Shown: piece by piece, positions 16,669 to 24,193 of the stretch | How the letters are laid out: each line of letters begins with the position of its first letter | Position numbering within the stretch: position 1 is the stretch's first letter | NCBI GenBank assembly: GCA_002362155.1 | Contig: DETN01000117.1 | Coordinates: 29,629-59,235 of the forward strand | Direction: 5' to 3' | Length of the DNA: 29,607 nt | From: Lachnospiraceae bacterium UBA3287 | Lineage (GTDB): Bacteria > Bacillota > Clostridia > Lachnospirales > Lachnospiraceae | Program-made: the position numbers and the translations under genes | The notes under the pieces: generated by a model | What the model saw: only the letters and a program-made list of their open reading frames with translations | Told to the model about the DNA's origin: nothing | The model's database searches: none

Positions 16669-17673
16669 ATGATCAAAGAAGCCATTTCCACACTGGTAAA
16701 GGGACAGGACCTGACCACAGAGACAGCAGAAGCAGCCATGAACGAGATCATGGGAGGAGAGTGCAGCGATATCGAGATCAGCGCTTTTCTGACCTCCCTG
16801 GCCCTCAAGGGGGCCACCATCGAAGAGATCACGGCCTGCGCCAGAGGCATGAGAAATCACTGCGTCAAGTTCCTCAATGATCAGGACGTTCTGGAGATCG
16901 TGGGGACCGGAGGCGACAGGGCCGGCTCCATCAATATCTCCACCATTGCCTCCATCATTGCGGCAGCCGCCGGGGTGCCGGTGGCCAAGCACGGAAACCG
17001 CGCCGCCACCTCCCGCTGCGGAACGGCGGACTGCCTGGAAGCTCTGGGCGTGAAGATTGCCATTTCCCCGGAGAAGGGGGCGGAGGTCCTGAAAAAGGCC
17101 GGCATCTGCTTTATGTTCGCCCAGAACTATCACCTGTCCATGAAGTATGTGGCTCCGGTCCGGCGGGCCCTGCCCTTCCCCACGGTCTTCAATATCCTGG
17201 GCCCCCTGACCAATCCCGCCGGCGCCTCCATGCAGCTGATGGGGGTCTACGACGAGTCTCTGGTGGAGCCTCTGGCCAGGGCCCTCCACAACCTGGGCGT
17301 CAAGTCCGGCATGGTGGTCTTCGGCCAGGATGGTCTGGACGAGATCTCCGCCTCTGCGCCCACCACCGTCTGCGAGTTCTCGGGAGACTTTTTCACCTCC
17401 TACGTGATCCATCCGGAGGACTACGGCCTTGCAAGGTGCCGGAAGGAAGACCTGGTGGGAGGAAGCCCTGAGGAGAACGCGGCCATCGCCAGGTCCATCC
17501 TGGGTGGAGAGACGGGGCCCAGACGGGACGCCATTCTCTTAAACGCCGGCGCCGCCATCCATATCGCCACGGGCGTGCCCATGAAGGAAGGCATCAGAAA
17601 AGCTGCGGAGATGATCGATTCGGGAGCGGCTCTTCAGAAGCTGGAGGATTTCATCCGGGAGACCAACTCCTGA
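16669..17673 (+). CDS. trpD: Anthranilate phosphoribosyltransferase
   Basis: Joins anthranilate and PRPP, the second step of tryptophan synthesis. The 334-residue protein has the glycine-rich PRPP motif IVGTGGDRAGSINIST (near residue 80), KHGNRAATSRCGTAD, and NILGPLTNPA, all typical of TrpD. The frame is open further upstream, but that part is T-box sequence; the ATG at 16669 has AAAGGAAAAAG upstream. First structural gene after the T box, with no trpE or trpG before it. No trpG domain is fused. Next gene trpC begins 52 bp later. Confidence 0.96.
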   Translation: MIKEAISTLVKGQDLTTETAEAAMNEIMGGECSDIEISAFLTSLALKGATIEEITACARGMRNHCVKFLNDQDVLEIVGTGGDRAGSINISTIASIIAAAAGVPVAKHGNRAATSRCGTADCLEALGVKIAISPEKGAEVLKKAGICFMFAQNYHLSMKYVAPVRRALPFPTVFNILGPLTNPAGASMQLMGVYDESLVEPLARALHNLGVKSGMVVFGQDGLDEISASAPTTVCEFSGDFFTSYVIHPEDYGLARCRKEDLVGGSPEENAAIARSILGGETGPRRDAILLNAGAAIHIATGVPMKEGIRKAAEMIDSGAALQKLEDFIRETNS

Positions 17674-17725
17674 AAGGAAGCGTAAAAGAGAGGCGGACGA
17701 AAAAGGCAGCAGAAAGGAATACGTC

Positions 17726-18508
17726 ATGATCCTGGACAGACTGGCGGAGGCCGCGGGGCGCCGCACGGAAAGACAGAAAAAAATCATATCCCCGGAGGAA
17801 ATGGAAAGGAGGGCCCTTTCCATGGATCCGGACACGGGCTTTCCCTTTGAAAAGGCTCTGGCGGCCCCCGGCATGTCCTTTATCTGCGAGTGCAAGAAGG
17901 CCTCCCCCTCCAAAGGGATCATTGCCCCGGACTTCCCCTATCTGGAGATCGCCCGGGAATATGAAAAGGCAGGCGCCGCAGCCATTTCCGTCCTGACGGA
18001 GGAGGACTATTTTCTGGGCAGCCTTCAGTATCTGGAAGAGATCGCGGGAGAAGTAAGGATCCCGGTCCTCAGAAAGGACTTTACGGTGGATCCCTATCAG
18101 ATCTATGAGGCCAGGGTCTCCGGAGCCTCGGCCGTCCTCCTGATCTGTGCCCTTCTGTCCCGGAAAGAGCTGAAGGAGTACCTGTCCCTGTCCCATGCTC
18201 TGGGCCTTTCTGCCCTGGTGGAGACCCATGACAGGGAGGAGGCGGACATGGCCGTGCAGGCGGGGGCCCGGATCATAGGGGTCAACAACCGGGACCTGAG
18301 GACCTTTGAAGTAGACCTGGAAACGTCCCTGCGTCTGCGGGACCTGATCCCCAAGGAGATCCTCTTTGTGTCCGAGTCGGGGATCAGAGGGGCGTCCGAT
18401 GTGGGCCGCCTTTACAGAAAGGGGACCGACGCGGTCCTGATCGGGGAGACTCTGATGCGGAGCCGCGATAAGAAAGGCATGCTGGAAATACTGCGGAGCG
18501 AATGCTGA
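17726..18508 (+). CDS. trpC: Indole-3-glycerol phosphate synthase
   Basis: Closes the indole ring from CdRP; 260 residues, a single TIM barrel of normal length, not fused to TrpF. Diagnostic motifs are FICECKKASPSKG (catalytic Lys and Glu region), ISVLTEEDYFLGS, PVLRKDFTVDPYQIYEA, and IIGVNNRDLRTFEVD, with VSESGI near the end. The ATG follows AGAAAGGAATACGTC. The isomerase TrpF, which should supply its substrate, is not encoded in this operon. Confidence 0.96.
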   Translation: MILDRLAEAAGRRTERQKKIISPEEMERRALSMDPDTGFPFEKALAAPGMSFICECKKASPSKGIIAPDFPYLEIAREYEKAGAAAISVLTEEDYFLGSLQYLEEIAGEVRIPVLRKDFTVDPYQIYEARVSGASAVLLICALLSRKELKEYLSLSHALGLSALVETHDREEADMAVQAGARIIGVNNRDLRTFEVDLETSLRLRDLIPKEILFVSESGIRGASDVGRLYRKGTDAVLIGETLMRSRDKKGMLEILRSEC

Positions 18509-18529
18509 TATATGAGCTGGAGGTAAATG

Positions 18530-19720
18530 ATGTCGAACGAAAACGGAAGATTCGGAGAATTCGGAGGCCAGTATATTCCGGAAACTCTGATGAATGAGCT
18601 GATCAGTCTGGAAAAGAATTACAACTTTTATAAAAATGATCCGGAGTTCCTCTCGGAGCTGGACAGTCTCATGAAGGGCTATGCAGGCCGGCCTTCTCTG
18701 CTCTACTATGCGGAAAAGATGACCCGGGACCTGGGAGGAGCGAAGATCTATCTGAAAAGAGAGGATCTCAACCATACGGGGGCCCATAAGATCAACAACT
18801 GCCTGGGCCAGGTCCTTCTGGCCAAAAAGATGGGCAAGACCAGGGTCATCGCCGAGACCGGGGCAGGCCAGCACGGGGTGGCCACGGCCACCGTGGCAGC
18901 CCTCCTGGGCCTGGAGTGCGAGATCTTCATGGGGGAAGTGGACTGCGAAAGACAGAAACTGAATGTCTACCGCATGGAACTTCTGGGGGCAAAGGTCCAC
19001 CCCGTTACCACCGGGACCCGGGTCCTTAAGGACGCTGTCAACGAGTGCATGCGGGAATGGGTCAGCCGGGTGGACGACACGCTCTACGTTCTGGGTTCCG
19101 TCATGGGGCCTCATCCCTTCCCCACCATGGTCCGGGATTTCCAGTCGGTCATCTCCCGTGAGGCCAGGGCCCAGATCCTGGATAGAGAAGGGAAGCTTCC
19201 CGACGCGGTCCTTGCCTGCGTGGGGGGCGGTTCCAACGCCATGGGCATGTTCTACAACTTTATAGGAGATGAAAAGGTAAAGCTGATCGGCTGCGAGGCG
19301 GCCGGAAAGGGCATTGACACAAAGGAGCATGCGGCCACCATATCCAGAGGGTCTCTGGGCGTCTTCCACGGCATGAAGTCTCTTTTCTGCCAGAACGAAT
19401 ACGGCCAGATCGACGAGGTCTATTCCATCTCGGCGGGTCTGGACTATCCCGGCATAGGCCCGGAGCACGCCTATCTCCATTCCATCGGCAGGGCCTCCTA
19501 TGTGCCCGTGACCGACGAGGAGGCCGTGGAGGCCTTTGAATACCTGGCCAGGACCGAGGGCATCATCTGCGCCATAGAATCGGCCCACGCCGTGGCCCAT
19601 GCCATGAAGCTGGCGCCTTCCATGTCTCCCGATCAGATCATGATCATCTGCCTCTCAGGCAGGGGAGACAAGGACGTGGCGGCCATCGCGAGATACAGGG
19701 GGGTGGACATTCATGATTAA
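18530..19720 (+). CDS. trpB: Tryptophan synthase beta chain
   Basis: PLP enzyme that condenses indole with serine; 396 residues. Motifs: GRFGEFGGQYIPETLM at the N terminus, LKREDLNHTGAHKINN with the PLP lysine at residue 87, AETGAGQHGVATA, and the phosphate-binding GGGSNAMG. Two adjacent ATG codons exist (18527 and 18530). The second is chosen because GGAGG is then 6 bases away and the PLP lysine falls at 87 as in well-studied TrpB proteins. It overlaps trpA by 8 bp, as expected for translationally coupled alpha and beta chains. Confidence 0.97.
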   Translation: MSNENGRFGEFGGQYIPETLMNELISLEKNYNFYKNDPEFLSELDSLMKGYAGRPSLLYYAEKMTRDLGGAKIYLKREDLNHTGAHKINNCLGQVLLAKKMGKTRVIAETGAGQHGVATATVAALLGLECEIFMGEVDCERQKLNVYRMELLGAKVHPVTTGTRVLKDAVNECMREWVSRVDDTLYVLGSVMGPHPFPTMVRDFQSVISREARAQILDREGKLPDAVLACVGGGSNAMGMFYNFIGDEKVKLIGCEAAGKGIDTKEHAATISRGSLGVFHGMKSLFCQNEYGQIDEVYSISAGLDYPGIGPEHAYLHSIGRASYVPVTDEEAVEAFEYLARTEGIICAIESAHAVAHAMKLAPSMSPDQIMIICLSGRGDKDVAAIARYRGVDIHD

Positions 19721-20492
19721 GAATCTGAAAAATGTATTTGACCACGGCAAGGCCTTCATTGCCTTTATTACGGCGGGAGACCCGGACCTGGAATCCACGA
19801 AGGAATTCATTCTGACCATGGAAAAGGCCGGGGCCGACCTCATAGAGATCGGCATCCCCTTTTCAGATCCCATCGCCGAGGGGCCGGTCATTCAGGAGGC
19901 GGATATAAGGGCCCTTTCCTCCGGCACCACTACGGACAGGATCTTCGACATGGTCCTGGAGCTGAGAGAAAAAACAGATATGCCTCTGGTCTTCATGGGC
20001 TATCTCAATCCGGTCTTCCACTACGGCTATGAGAAGTTTTTTGCAAGGTGCGGGAAGGCGGGCATTTCCGGCATCATCATCCCGGACCTGCCTTATGAGG
20101 AAAAGGGAGAGTGCCTGGGCATCGCCAGGTCCCACGGGGTGGAAGTGATCTCCATGATCGCCCCCACCTCCGAAGAAAGGATTCGGACCATTGCCTCAGA
20201 GGCGGAGGGCTTTCTCTACGTGGTCTCCTCTCTGGGAGTCACCGGGGTCCGGTCCGAGATCAAAACAGACCTGGCCTCCATCCTGGAGGCCATCCGGAAA
20301 GCCACGGATGTGCCCGCAGCGGTGGGCTTCGGCATAAACACCCCGGACCAGGCAAAGAAAATCGCCGCCCTTTCGGACGGCGTGATCGTGGGCTCTGCCA
20401 TCGTCAGGATCATTGCAGAGCGCGGCAGGGAGGCAGGCCCTTATATAGCAGAGTATGTAACTTCCATGAAGGATGCTATAAAAGATCTGTAG
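19713..20492 (+). CDS. trpA: Tryptophan synthase alpha chain
   Basis: Splits indole-3-glycerol phosphate to indole, which is tunnelled to TrpB. The 259-residue TIM barrel has AFITAGDPD, LIEIGIPFSDPIAEGPVIQ with catalytic Glu45, GIIIPDLPYEE, IAPTS and SSLGVTGVRSE. The position equivalent to the second catalytic acid (Asp60 in E. coli TrpA) is Glu56 here. To my knowledge this Glu occurs in other clostridial TrpA proteins, so activity is still expected. A G-rich Shine-Dalgarno lies inside trpB. The last 17 bases overlap the 3' end of the convergent MATE gene, and no terminator is visible between them. Confidence 0.95.
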   Translation: MIKNLKNVFDHGKAFIAFITAGDPDLESTKEFILTMEKAGADLIEIGIPFSDPIAEGPVIQEADIRALSSGTTTDRIFDMVLELREKTDMPLVFMGYLNPVFHYGYEKFFARCGKAGISGIIIPDLPYEEKGECLGIARSHGVEVISMIAPTSEERIRTIASEAEGFLYVVSSLGVTGVRSEIKTDLASILEAIRKATDVPAAVGFGINTPDQAKKIAALSDGVIVGSAIVRIIAERGREAGPYIAEYVTSMKDAIKDL

Positions 20493-21861
20493 AGAAGTCC
20501 TTTTCCATGGCATTAAGCTCCGGCCATACGGTCAGGAGCATGGTGATCATGCAGGCGGAGCCTCCCACGAAGTTGGAGACGGGCTCCGCCATGAAGACGC
20601 CCCTTACCCCCAGTCCGAAAAGACCGGGCAGGATCAGGGTCAGAGGGACCACCATGATGACCTTGCGGAAGATGGAGAAGAAGATGGCGTGCTTCTTCTT
20701 GTTGAGGGCCTTGAAGGCGGTCTGCCCGCTGATCTGCAGTGCCTGGAAGATGAAGGCAAAGAAGTAGAGGTGAAGAGCGGGAGAAGCCATGGAGATCAGC
20801 TCCTCATCGGATGTAAAGATCGATATGAAGAAGGAGGGCCGGATCAGGATCAGGATCCAGACCACCAGTGTATAAGAGCAGCCCAGCAGTGTCATGATCA
20901 GAATGGATTTCCGGACATTGCCGGGCTTTTTTGCGCCGTAATTGAAGCTGATGACGGGGGAGGATCCGTCGCCCACGGCCATGACGGGGATATCCAGCAT
21001 CTGGCGGACCGAGGAAACGGTGGTCATGACTGAGATCCACAGATCTCCTCCCCGCGAGGAAAGGACGCTGTTGCAGACCATGGTGACCAGGCTGTTGGTG
21101 AACTGCATGACAAAGGAGGCCGTGCCCAGGCTGATGATATCCATGGCCAGGGGAAGGCTGGCGGCAAAGTCCGAGGGCTTCATGAGAGAGATCTTCAGCT
21201 CTGCCCTGTCGGAATGGAGGAACCAGAAGACAAAGGCGGCGGAAAGGAACTGGGATATGACCGTAGCAGCGGCGGCTCCCTCTACCCCCATGCCCAGGAC
21301 AAAAATAAAGAGGGGATCCAGGACCAGGTTGGCAGCGGCGCCGATCAGAACGGTCAGCATGCCCATGCCGGGAAAGCCCTGGGCGTTGATATAGGGATTG
21401 AGCCCCGTGGCAGTCATGGAAAAGACGGTGCCGAGGAGGTAGATCCGCAGATAGGGGAGGGAATAGACCAGGTTTTCCGCCGAGGCCCCGAAAGCCACAA
21501 GAACAGGCCTGGCCAGAAGCTCTCCCAGAAGGATCAGGACCAGGGAGGTGGCGGTCAGCATGAAGTAGGAAAGGTTCAGGATCAGAGAAGCCTTTTCCGT
21601 GTTGCCCCGCCCCCGTTCGATGGAGCACAGGGGGGCGCCCCCGCTTCCGTAGAGGTTGGTAAAGGCCGTAATGATGATGATCAGAGGAAAGCAGAGTCCC
21701 ACGGCGCCCAGGGCATAGCTGCCGATTCCGGGGATCCTTCCTATATAGATACGGTCCACGATGTTGTAAAGCAGGTTGACGATCTGGGCCACCAGCATGG
21801 GGAGGGCGGTCTGAAGTATGTTTTTTGTGATCCTGCCGTTTGAAAAATCGATCTGGTGCAT
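20476..21861 (-). CDS. MATE family multidrug/Na+ efflux transporter
   Basis: A 461-residue integral membrane protein with about twelve hydrophobic segments, in the MATE superfamily: cation-coupled export of drugs or metabolites. It starts MHQIDFSNGRITKNILQ followed by ALPMLVAQIVNLLYNIVDRIYIGRIPG, the typical first helix with VDRIYIG. The internal blocks GLNPYINAQGFPGMGMLTVLIGAAANLVLDPLFIF and SPVISFNYGAKKPGNVRKSI mark the two homologous halves. AGGAG sits 10 bases before the ATG. An extended -10 promoter is visible upstream. It is divergent from an OhrR-like regulator, which makes control by that regulator possible but unproven. The substrate cannot be told from sequence. Confidence 0.93.
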   Translation of the reverse strand: MHQIDFSNGRITKNILQTALPMLVAQIVNLLYNIVDRIYIGRIPGIGSYALGAVGLCFPLIIIITAFTNLYGSGGAPLCSIERGRGNTEKASLILNLSYFMLTATSLVLILLGELLARPVLVAFGASAENLVYSLPYLRIYLLGTVFSMTATGLNPYINAQGFPGMGMLTVLIGAAANLVLDPLFIFVLGMGVEGAAAATVISQFLSAAFVFWFLHSDRAELKISLMKPSDFAASLPLAMDIISLGTASFVMQFTNSLVTMVCNSVLSSRGGDLWISVMTTVSSVRQMLDIPVMAVGDGSSPVISFNYGAKKPGNVRKSILIMTLLGCSYTLVVWILILIRPSFFISIFTSDEELISMASPALHLYFFAFIFQALQISGQTAFKALNKKKHAIFFSIFRKVIMVVPLTLILPGLFGLGVRGVFMAEPVSNFVGGSACMITMLLTVWPELNAMEKDFSTDLL

Positions 21862-21917
21862 GGGTTATGCTCCTGTCTGAAAAATGTACCTGTCCGGGTT
21901 TGTGAATTCAGAAAGAG

Positions 21918-21926
21918 ATTATAGCA
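21918..21926 (-). promoter_or_regulatory. Extended -10 promoter of the MATE gene
   Basis: Minus strand TGCTATAAT (-10 TATAAT at 21923-21918 preceded by TG-N). No good -35 is seen 17 bp further up, as is common for extended -10 promoters. Confidence 0.5.
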
Positions 21927-22029
21927 CAGAAGGGGAAACAGTGGGAAGGAAGGGAAGAAAACAAGGTGCCTGCGTCTTTCCGGGTCCTGTGCCTGAATCC
22001 GCTTTTGTGAGATACTTTTACGCAATCAT

Positions 22030-22066
22030 TTGAAAAATCCAACTAATTGTGATAAATTGAATTGTG
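22030..22066 (+). promoter_or_regulatory. Possible promoter and repeated AATTGTG sites upstream of the OhrR-like gene
   Basis: TTGAAA (22030-22035), 17 bp, TAAATT (22053-22058) is a weak promoter candidate. Two direct copies of AATTGTG (22045-22051 and 22060-22066, 15 bp apart) overlap it and could be operator half-sites. AT-rich boxes containing AATTGTA are typical of OhrR operators, but a clear palindrome is not seen. Confidence 0.35.
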
Positions 22067-22120
22067 TGGTCAGTCTGGCCGCAGAAGACAAAATGACAAA
22101 CAGCAATCGGGAGAAGTCAA

Positions 22121-22564
22121 ATGGGAGACGATAAATACACATGTCTGAAGCTGGAAAGCCAGCTCTGCTTTCCTCTTTATGCATGTTCAAAGGAGATCAT
22201 ACGTCGCTATAAGCCCTATCTGGACGAACTGGACCTGACCTATACCCAGTACATCACCATGATGGCCCTCTGGGAGCACCATGAGATGAATGTCAAGGAG
22301 CTGGGCAGGTGCCTGTACCTGGATTCGGGCACCCTGACGCCGGTCCTCAAGAAGCTGGAGTCCAAGGGCTATCTTTTAAGGAGCCGGTCCAGAGAGGACG
22401 AAAGGAACCTGATCGTGACCATCACGGACAGGGGAAAGCAGCTTCGGGAGGAGGCTCTGTCCGTCCCCCGCAATATGGCCTGCAACATTCCCCTTTCTCC
22501 GGAGGAATCGGGCCAGCTCTATACTCTGCTCTACAAGGTCCTGGGGGGCATGGGGGAAGCCTGA
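22121..22564 (+). CDS. MarR family regulator, OhrR-like peroxide sensor
   Basis: A 147-residue winged-helix repressor. It carries the OhrR-type N terminus LESQLCFPLYACSKEI with Cys16 at the place of the peroxide-sensing cysteine, then YTQYITMMALWEH, the recognition region YLDSGTLTPVLKKLESKGYL and the wing SREDERNLIVTITDRG. In this family oxidation of that cysteine by organic hydroperoxides releases DNA. No ohr peroxidase gene is adjacent, so its target is probably itself or the divergent MATE gene. The ATG follows GGGAGAAG. No terminator is visible after it. Confidence 0.88.
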   Translation: MGDDKYTCLKLESQLCFPLYACSKEIIRRYKPYLDELDLTYTQYITMMALWEHHEMNVKELGRCLYLDSGTLTPVLKKLESKGYLLRSRSREDERNLIVTITDRGKQLREEALSVPRNMACNIPLSPEESGQLYTLLYKVLGGMGEA

Positions 22565-22617
22565 TCCGAAAGTTTAATAAGGTTTAATATTTTGTTTGGT
22601 AAAAATCACCAATTTTA

Positions 22618-22647
22618 CTGACAATCCCCTCTCCTGTATTATATAAT
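22618..22647 (+). promoter_or_regulatory. Promoter of the phosphoribosyltransferase-like gene
   Basis: CTGACA (22618-22623), 18-bp spacer, TATAAT (22642-22647). The 5' UTR then holds a small hairpin GGAGGC/GCCTCC (22655-22674) before AAAGGAGG. Confidence 0.65.
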
Positions 22648-22706
22648 AATCATGGGAGGCGGAATCCGGCCTCCGGTCATCAGCAACCATCAAAAGGAGG
22701 GAAGCA

Positions 22707-23345
22707 ATGAAGCCGTATGTAAAGATCAGATCCAAGAGATTTTCCAATATCGACCTTAAGATTGTAGATGGACATTTTGCAACGCCCAATTCCCATATCA
22801 ATTATTATATTGAACTGAATACCATGAAGAGCAGGCAGAGCGAGGCTATGGCGGCTGCAAAGGCCATGGCCGAGAACTACAACTACGATACCATCGTGGA
22901 CACCATTGTCTGCATGGACGGTATGGAAGTCATCGGTGCCTATCTGGCCGAGGAACTGAGCAGGGCCGGCATCCATTCCATGAATGCCCATAAGACCATC
23001 TACATTGTCTCTCCCGAGTTCGACGGCACCGGAAATATGATCTTCCGTGACAACAACCGGGGCATGATCCGGGGCAAGTATGTCCTTCTTCTGATCGCTT
23101 CCGCTACCACAGGCCGGACCATTGCAAGAGCAGTGGAGTGCATCAACTACTACGGCGGCTCTCTGGCGGGCATTTCCGCCATTTACTCAGCGGCCACCAA
23201 GATCTTCGACAGGCCTATCAATGCCCTCTTCACCATCGCGGACATTCCGGATTACAAGACTTACCGGGCAGAAGTATGCCCTATGTGCAAAAACCGTGTC
23301 AAGATCGATGCCATCTGCAACGGCTACGGATATTCCGAGCTGTAA
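22707..23345 (+). CDS. Orphan phosphoribosyltransferase-like protein with C-terminal CxxC
   Basis: A 212-residue protein with the outline of a type I phosphoribosyltransferase, similar to proteins labelled orotate phosphoribosyltransferase in Clostridia. The region of the PRPP loop, residues 126-138, reads VLLLIASATTGRT. The TTGRT end is kept, but the acidic pair normally just before it is Ala-Ser. The start HFATPNSHINYYIELNTMKSR is distinctive. The C terminus adds CPMCKNRVKIDAIC (Cys191, 194, 204), a possible partial zinc site. It stands alone between its own promoter and a strong terminator, away from pyr genes. It may be a non-catalytic PRPP-binding protein; orotate activity should not be assumed. 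AAAGGAGG is 6 bases before the ATG. Confidence 0.75.
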   Translation: MKPYVKIRSKRFSNIDLKIVDGHFATPNSHINYYIELNTMKSRQSEAMAAAKAMAENYNYDTIVDTIVCMDGMEVIGAYLAEELSRAGIHSMNAHKTIYIVSPEFDGTGNMIFRDNNRGMIRGKYVLLLIASATTGRTIARAVECINYYGGSLAGISAIYSAATKIFDRPINALFTIADIPDYKTYRAEVCPMCKNRVKIDAICNGYGYSEL

Positions 23346-23370
23346 ATGCACAGTTTCATACAGATTTAAG

Positions 23371-23402
23371 AAAGCCCTGCCGGTCCCTGGCAGGGCTTTT
23401 TC
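23371..23402 (+). terminator. Intrinsic terminator after the phosphoribosyltransferase-like gene
   Basis: Stem AAAGCCCTGCC (23371-23381) pairs with GGCAGGGCTTTT (23389-23400), a 7-base loop, with T's continuing to 23402. It begins 25 bp after the stop codon. Confidence 0.9.
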
Positions 23403-23555
23403 GTTAAACCACAGGTTGATTGCGAAAGGATGCGGCCTCTGGCATAGTAGTATGCGTAAGCAAAAACTTTGTACACATCGTCATCAGGAAATGCATATGG
23501 CCGGCCTGCCGGAGAGGAAGCAGGCAGTCAGATGAAAATTTCGGAGGAAAAGACA

Positions 23556-23702
23556 ATGATGCTTGGCAGGCTCTGTAAAAATAACAGATATGAAATGCAG
23601 TGGTTCACCGGCGCGAAGGAACCCTTAATCGTCATGCCCGTGTCAGCAGAGCAGATCCATGCAGCATCCGTGGGAAAAATTACGCGGTCCTTATGCAGAT
23701 AA
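23556..23702 (+). CDS. Small hypothetical protein, 48 residues
   Basis: A short open frame starting MMLGRLCKNNRYEMQWFTG and ending KITRSLCR. I do not recognise it. Support comes from context: GGAGG lies 8 bases before the ATG at 23556, and a strong terminator follows 30 bp after the stop, so a compact transcription unit is bounded by terminators on both sides. No clear promoter or membrane segment is visible. The frame is open further upstream to an ATG at 23532, but that codon has a poorer ribosome site. It could be chance. Confidence 0.35.
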   Translation: MMLGRLCKNNRYEMQWFTGAKEPLIVMPVSAEQIHAASVGKITRSLCR

Positions 23703-23731
23703 GGCCCGGATCTTCACACAGTGCTTCAAGG

Positions 23732-23763
23732 CCGCGTTCCTGACAGGAGGAAGCGGTTTTTTT
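23732..23763 (+). terminator. Intrinsic terminator
   Basis: Stem CCGC-TTCC (23732-23740, one bulged G) pairs with GGAAGCGG (23749-23756), followed by seven T's. It separates the small open frame from the tRNA and ncRNA array. Confidence 0.8.
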
Positions 23764-23807
23764 GTGCGGCAAAGCAGTAAATTCATTCAGTAAAAAAGAA
23801 AATATCC

Positions 23808-23880
23808 GGGCTGCTGGTATGACGGCTATTACAGCAGACTCTTAATCTGTCAGATCGGGGTTCGAGTCCCCGGCGGCCCA
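23808..23880 (+). tRNA. tRNA-Lys (anticodon CUU)
   Basis: A 73-nt cloverleaf: acceptor GGGCTGC/GCGGCCC (one G-U), anticodon stem GCAGA/TCTGT with loop CTCTTAA (anticodon CTT), variable loop CAGAT, T arm CGGGG-TTCGAGT-CCCCG, discriminator A. CCA is not encoded. The D arm is weak: a 3-bp stem GTA/TAC, a loop holding GG and A21, but G instead of A at position 14. It lies only 8 bp before the first tRNA-mimic unit, and no strong promoter of its own is visible. It is probably a functional Lys tRNA for AAG codons, but could be part of the following array. Confidence 0.75.
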
Positions 23881-23888
23881 TTTACTGA

Positions 23889-24131
23889 AGCGCAGACCGG
23901 GCGGACACGTCGCCGCCCGGTAAGCGGGAGAGAGGCGGCTTTCATCCACCCGCTTCGACTGATGCGGGACGCAGGCAGCAGTTATACAGGAGATACTCAG
24001 AAATATCACCCAGAAACCCAGGCGTCCTGAATCTGTGACCCTTACAGCAACCCAATCTGGTAAAAAACTGTCTGTAAAACGGTATAAGCGGTTCGAATCC
24101 GCACAACTCAGGGTCATGTCAAAAAAATTCA
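23889..24131 (+). ncRNA. Structured ncRNA unit A with Tyr-type tRNA mimic (Y RNA-like)
   Basis: About 243 nt. Seen in order: hairpin H0 (ACCGGGCGG 23896-23904 with 23913-23921); hairpin H1 (GCGGG 23924-23928 with CCCGC 23949-23953, inner stem GAGAG-GCGG-CTTTC); stem H2 (GGGACGC 23966-23972 with GCGTCCT 24022-24028); an outer pair TGAAT/ATTCA (24028-24032 with 24127-24131); and inside it the 81-nt tRNA mimic at 24036-24116. A second copy lies 397 bp downstream, next to a Ro60-like gene. Bacterial Y RNAs of the YrlA class also pair their ends into a stem bound by Ro and carry a tRNA-like module. The ncRNA call is strong from structure and duplication; the Y RNA identity is inference. Confidence 0.72.
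24036..24116 (+). other. tRNA-like module A (anticodon loop as tRNA-Tyr, GUA)
   Basis: Acceptor-like stem TGACCCT (24036-24042) with AGGGTCA (24110-24116); anticodon arm ACTGT-CTGTAAA-ACGGT (24067-24083), loop identical in form to a tRNA-Tyr loop; T arm GCGG-TTCGAAT-CCGC (24088-24102) with the canonical seven-base T loop. A possible D-arm remnant is ACC/GGT (24050-24061). Seven unpaired bases between T arm and acceptor, and no proper D stem, mean it cannot be an ordinary tRNA. Confidence 0.75.
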
Positions 24132-24140
24132 ACTGGAAGG

Positions 24141-24193
24141 AGCTGATCGCCTGCCGGAAAGCGTAAGACATGCAGAGAGGGCGGTCTTCAGCT
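24141..24193 (+). other. Structured spacer between the two ncRNA units
   Basis: AGCTGATCGCC (24141-24151) pairs with GGCGG-TCT-TCAGCT (24180-24193), 11 bp with a three-base bulge. Further on, CAGGAT-GCGGG-ATCCTG (24243-24259) is a perfect small hairpin. GGAAGGAG at 24135-24142 resembles a ribosome site but no convincing frame follows. No gene is seen in 24132-24285. Confidence 0.4.

Noticed and set aside
20111..20767. A 218-codon frame running from trpA into the MATE gene.
   Set aside because: It crosses two well-supported genes in another frame and has a low-complexity translation.
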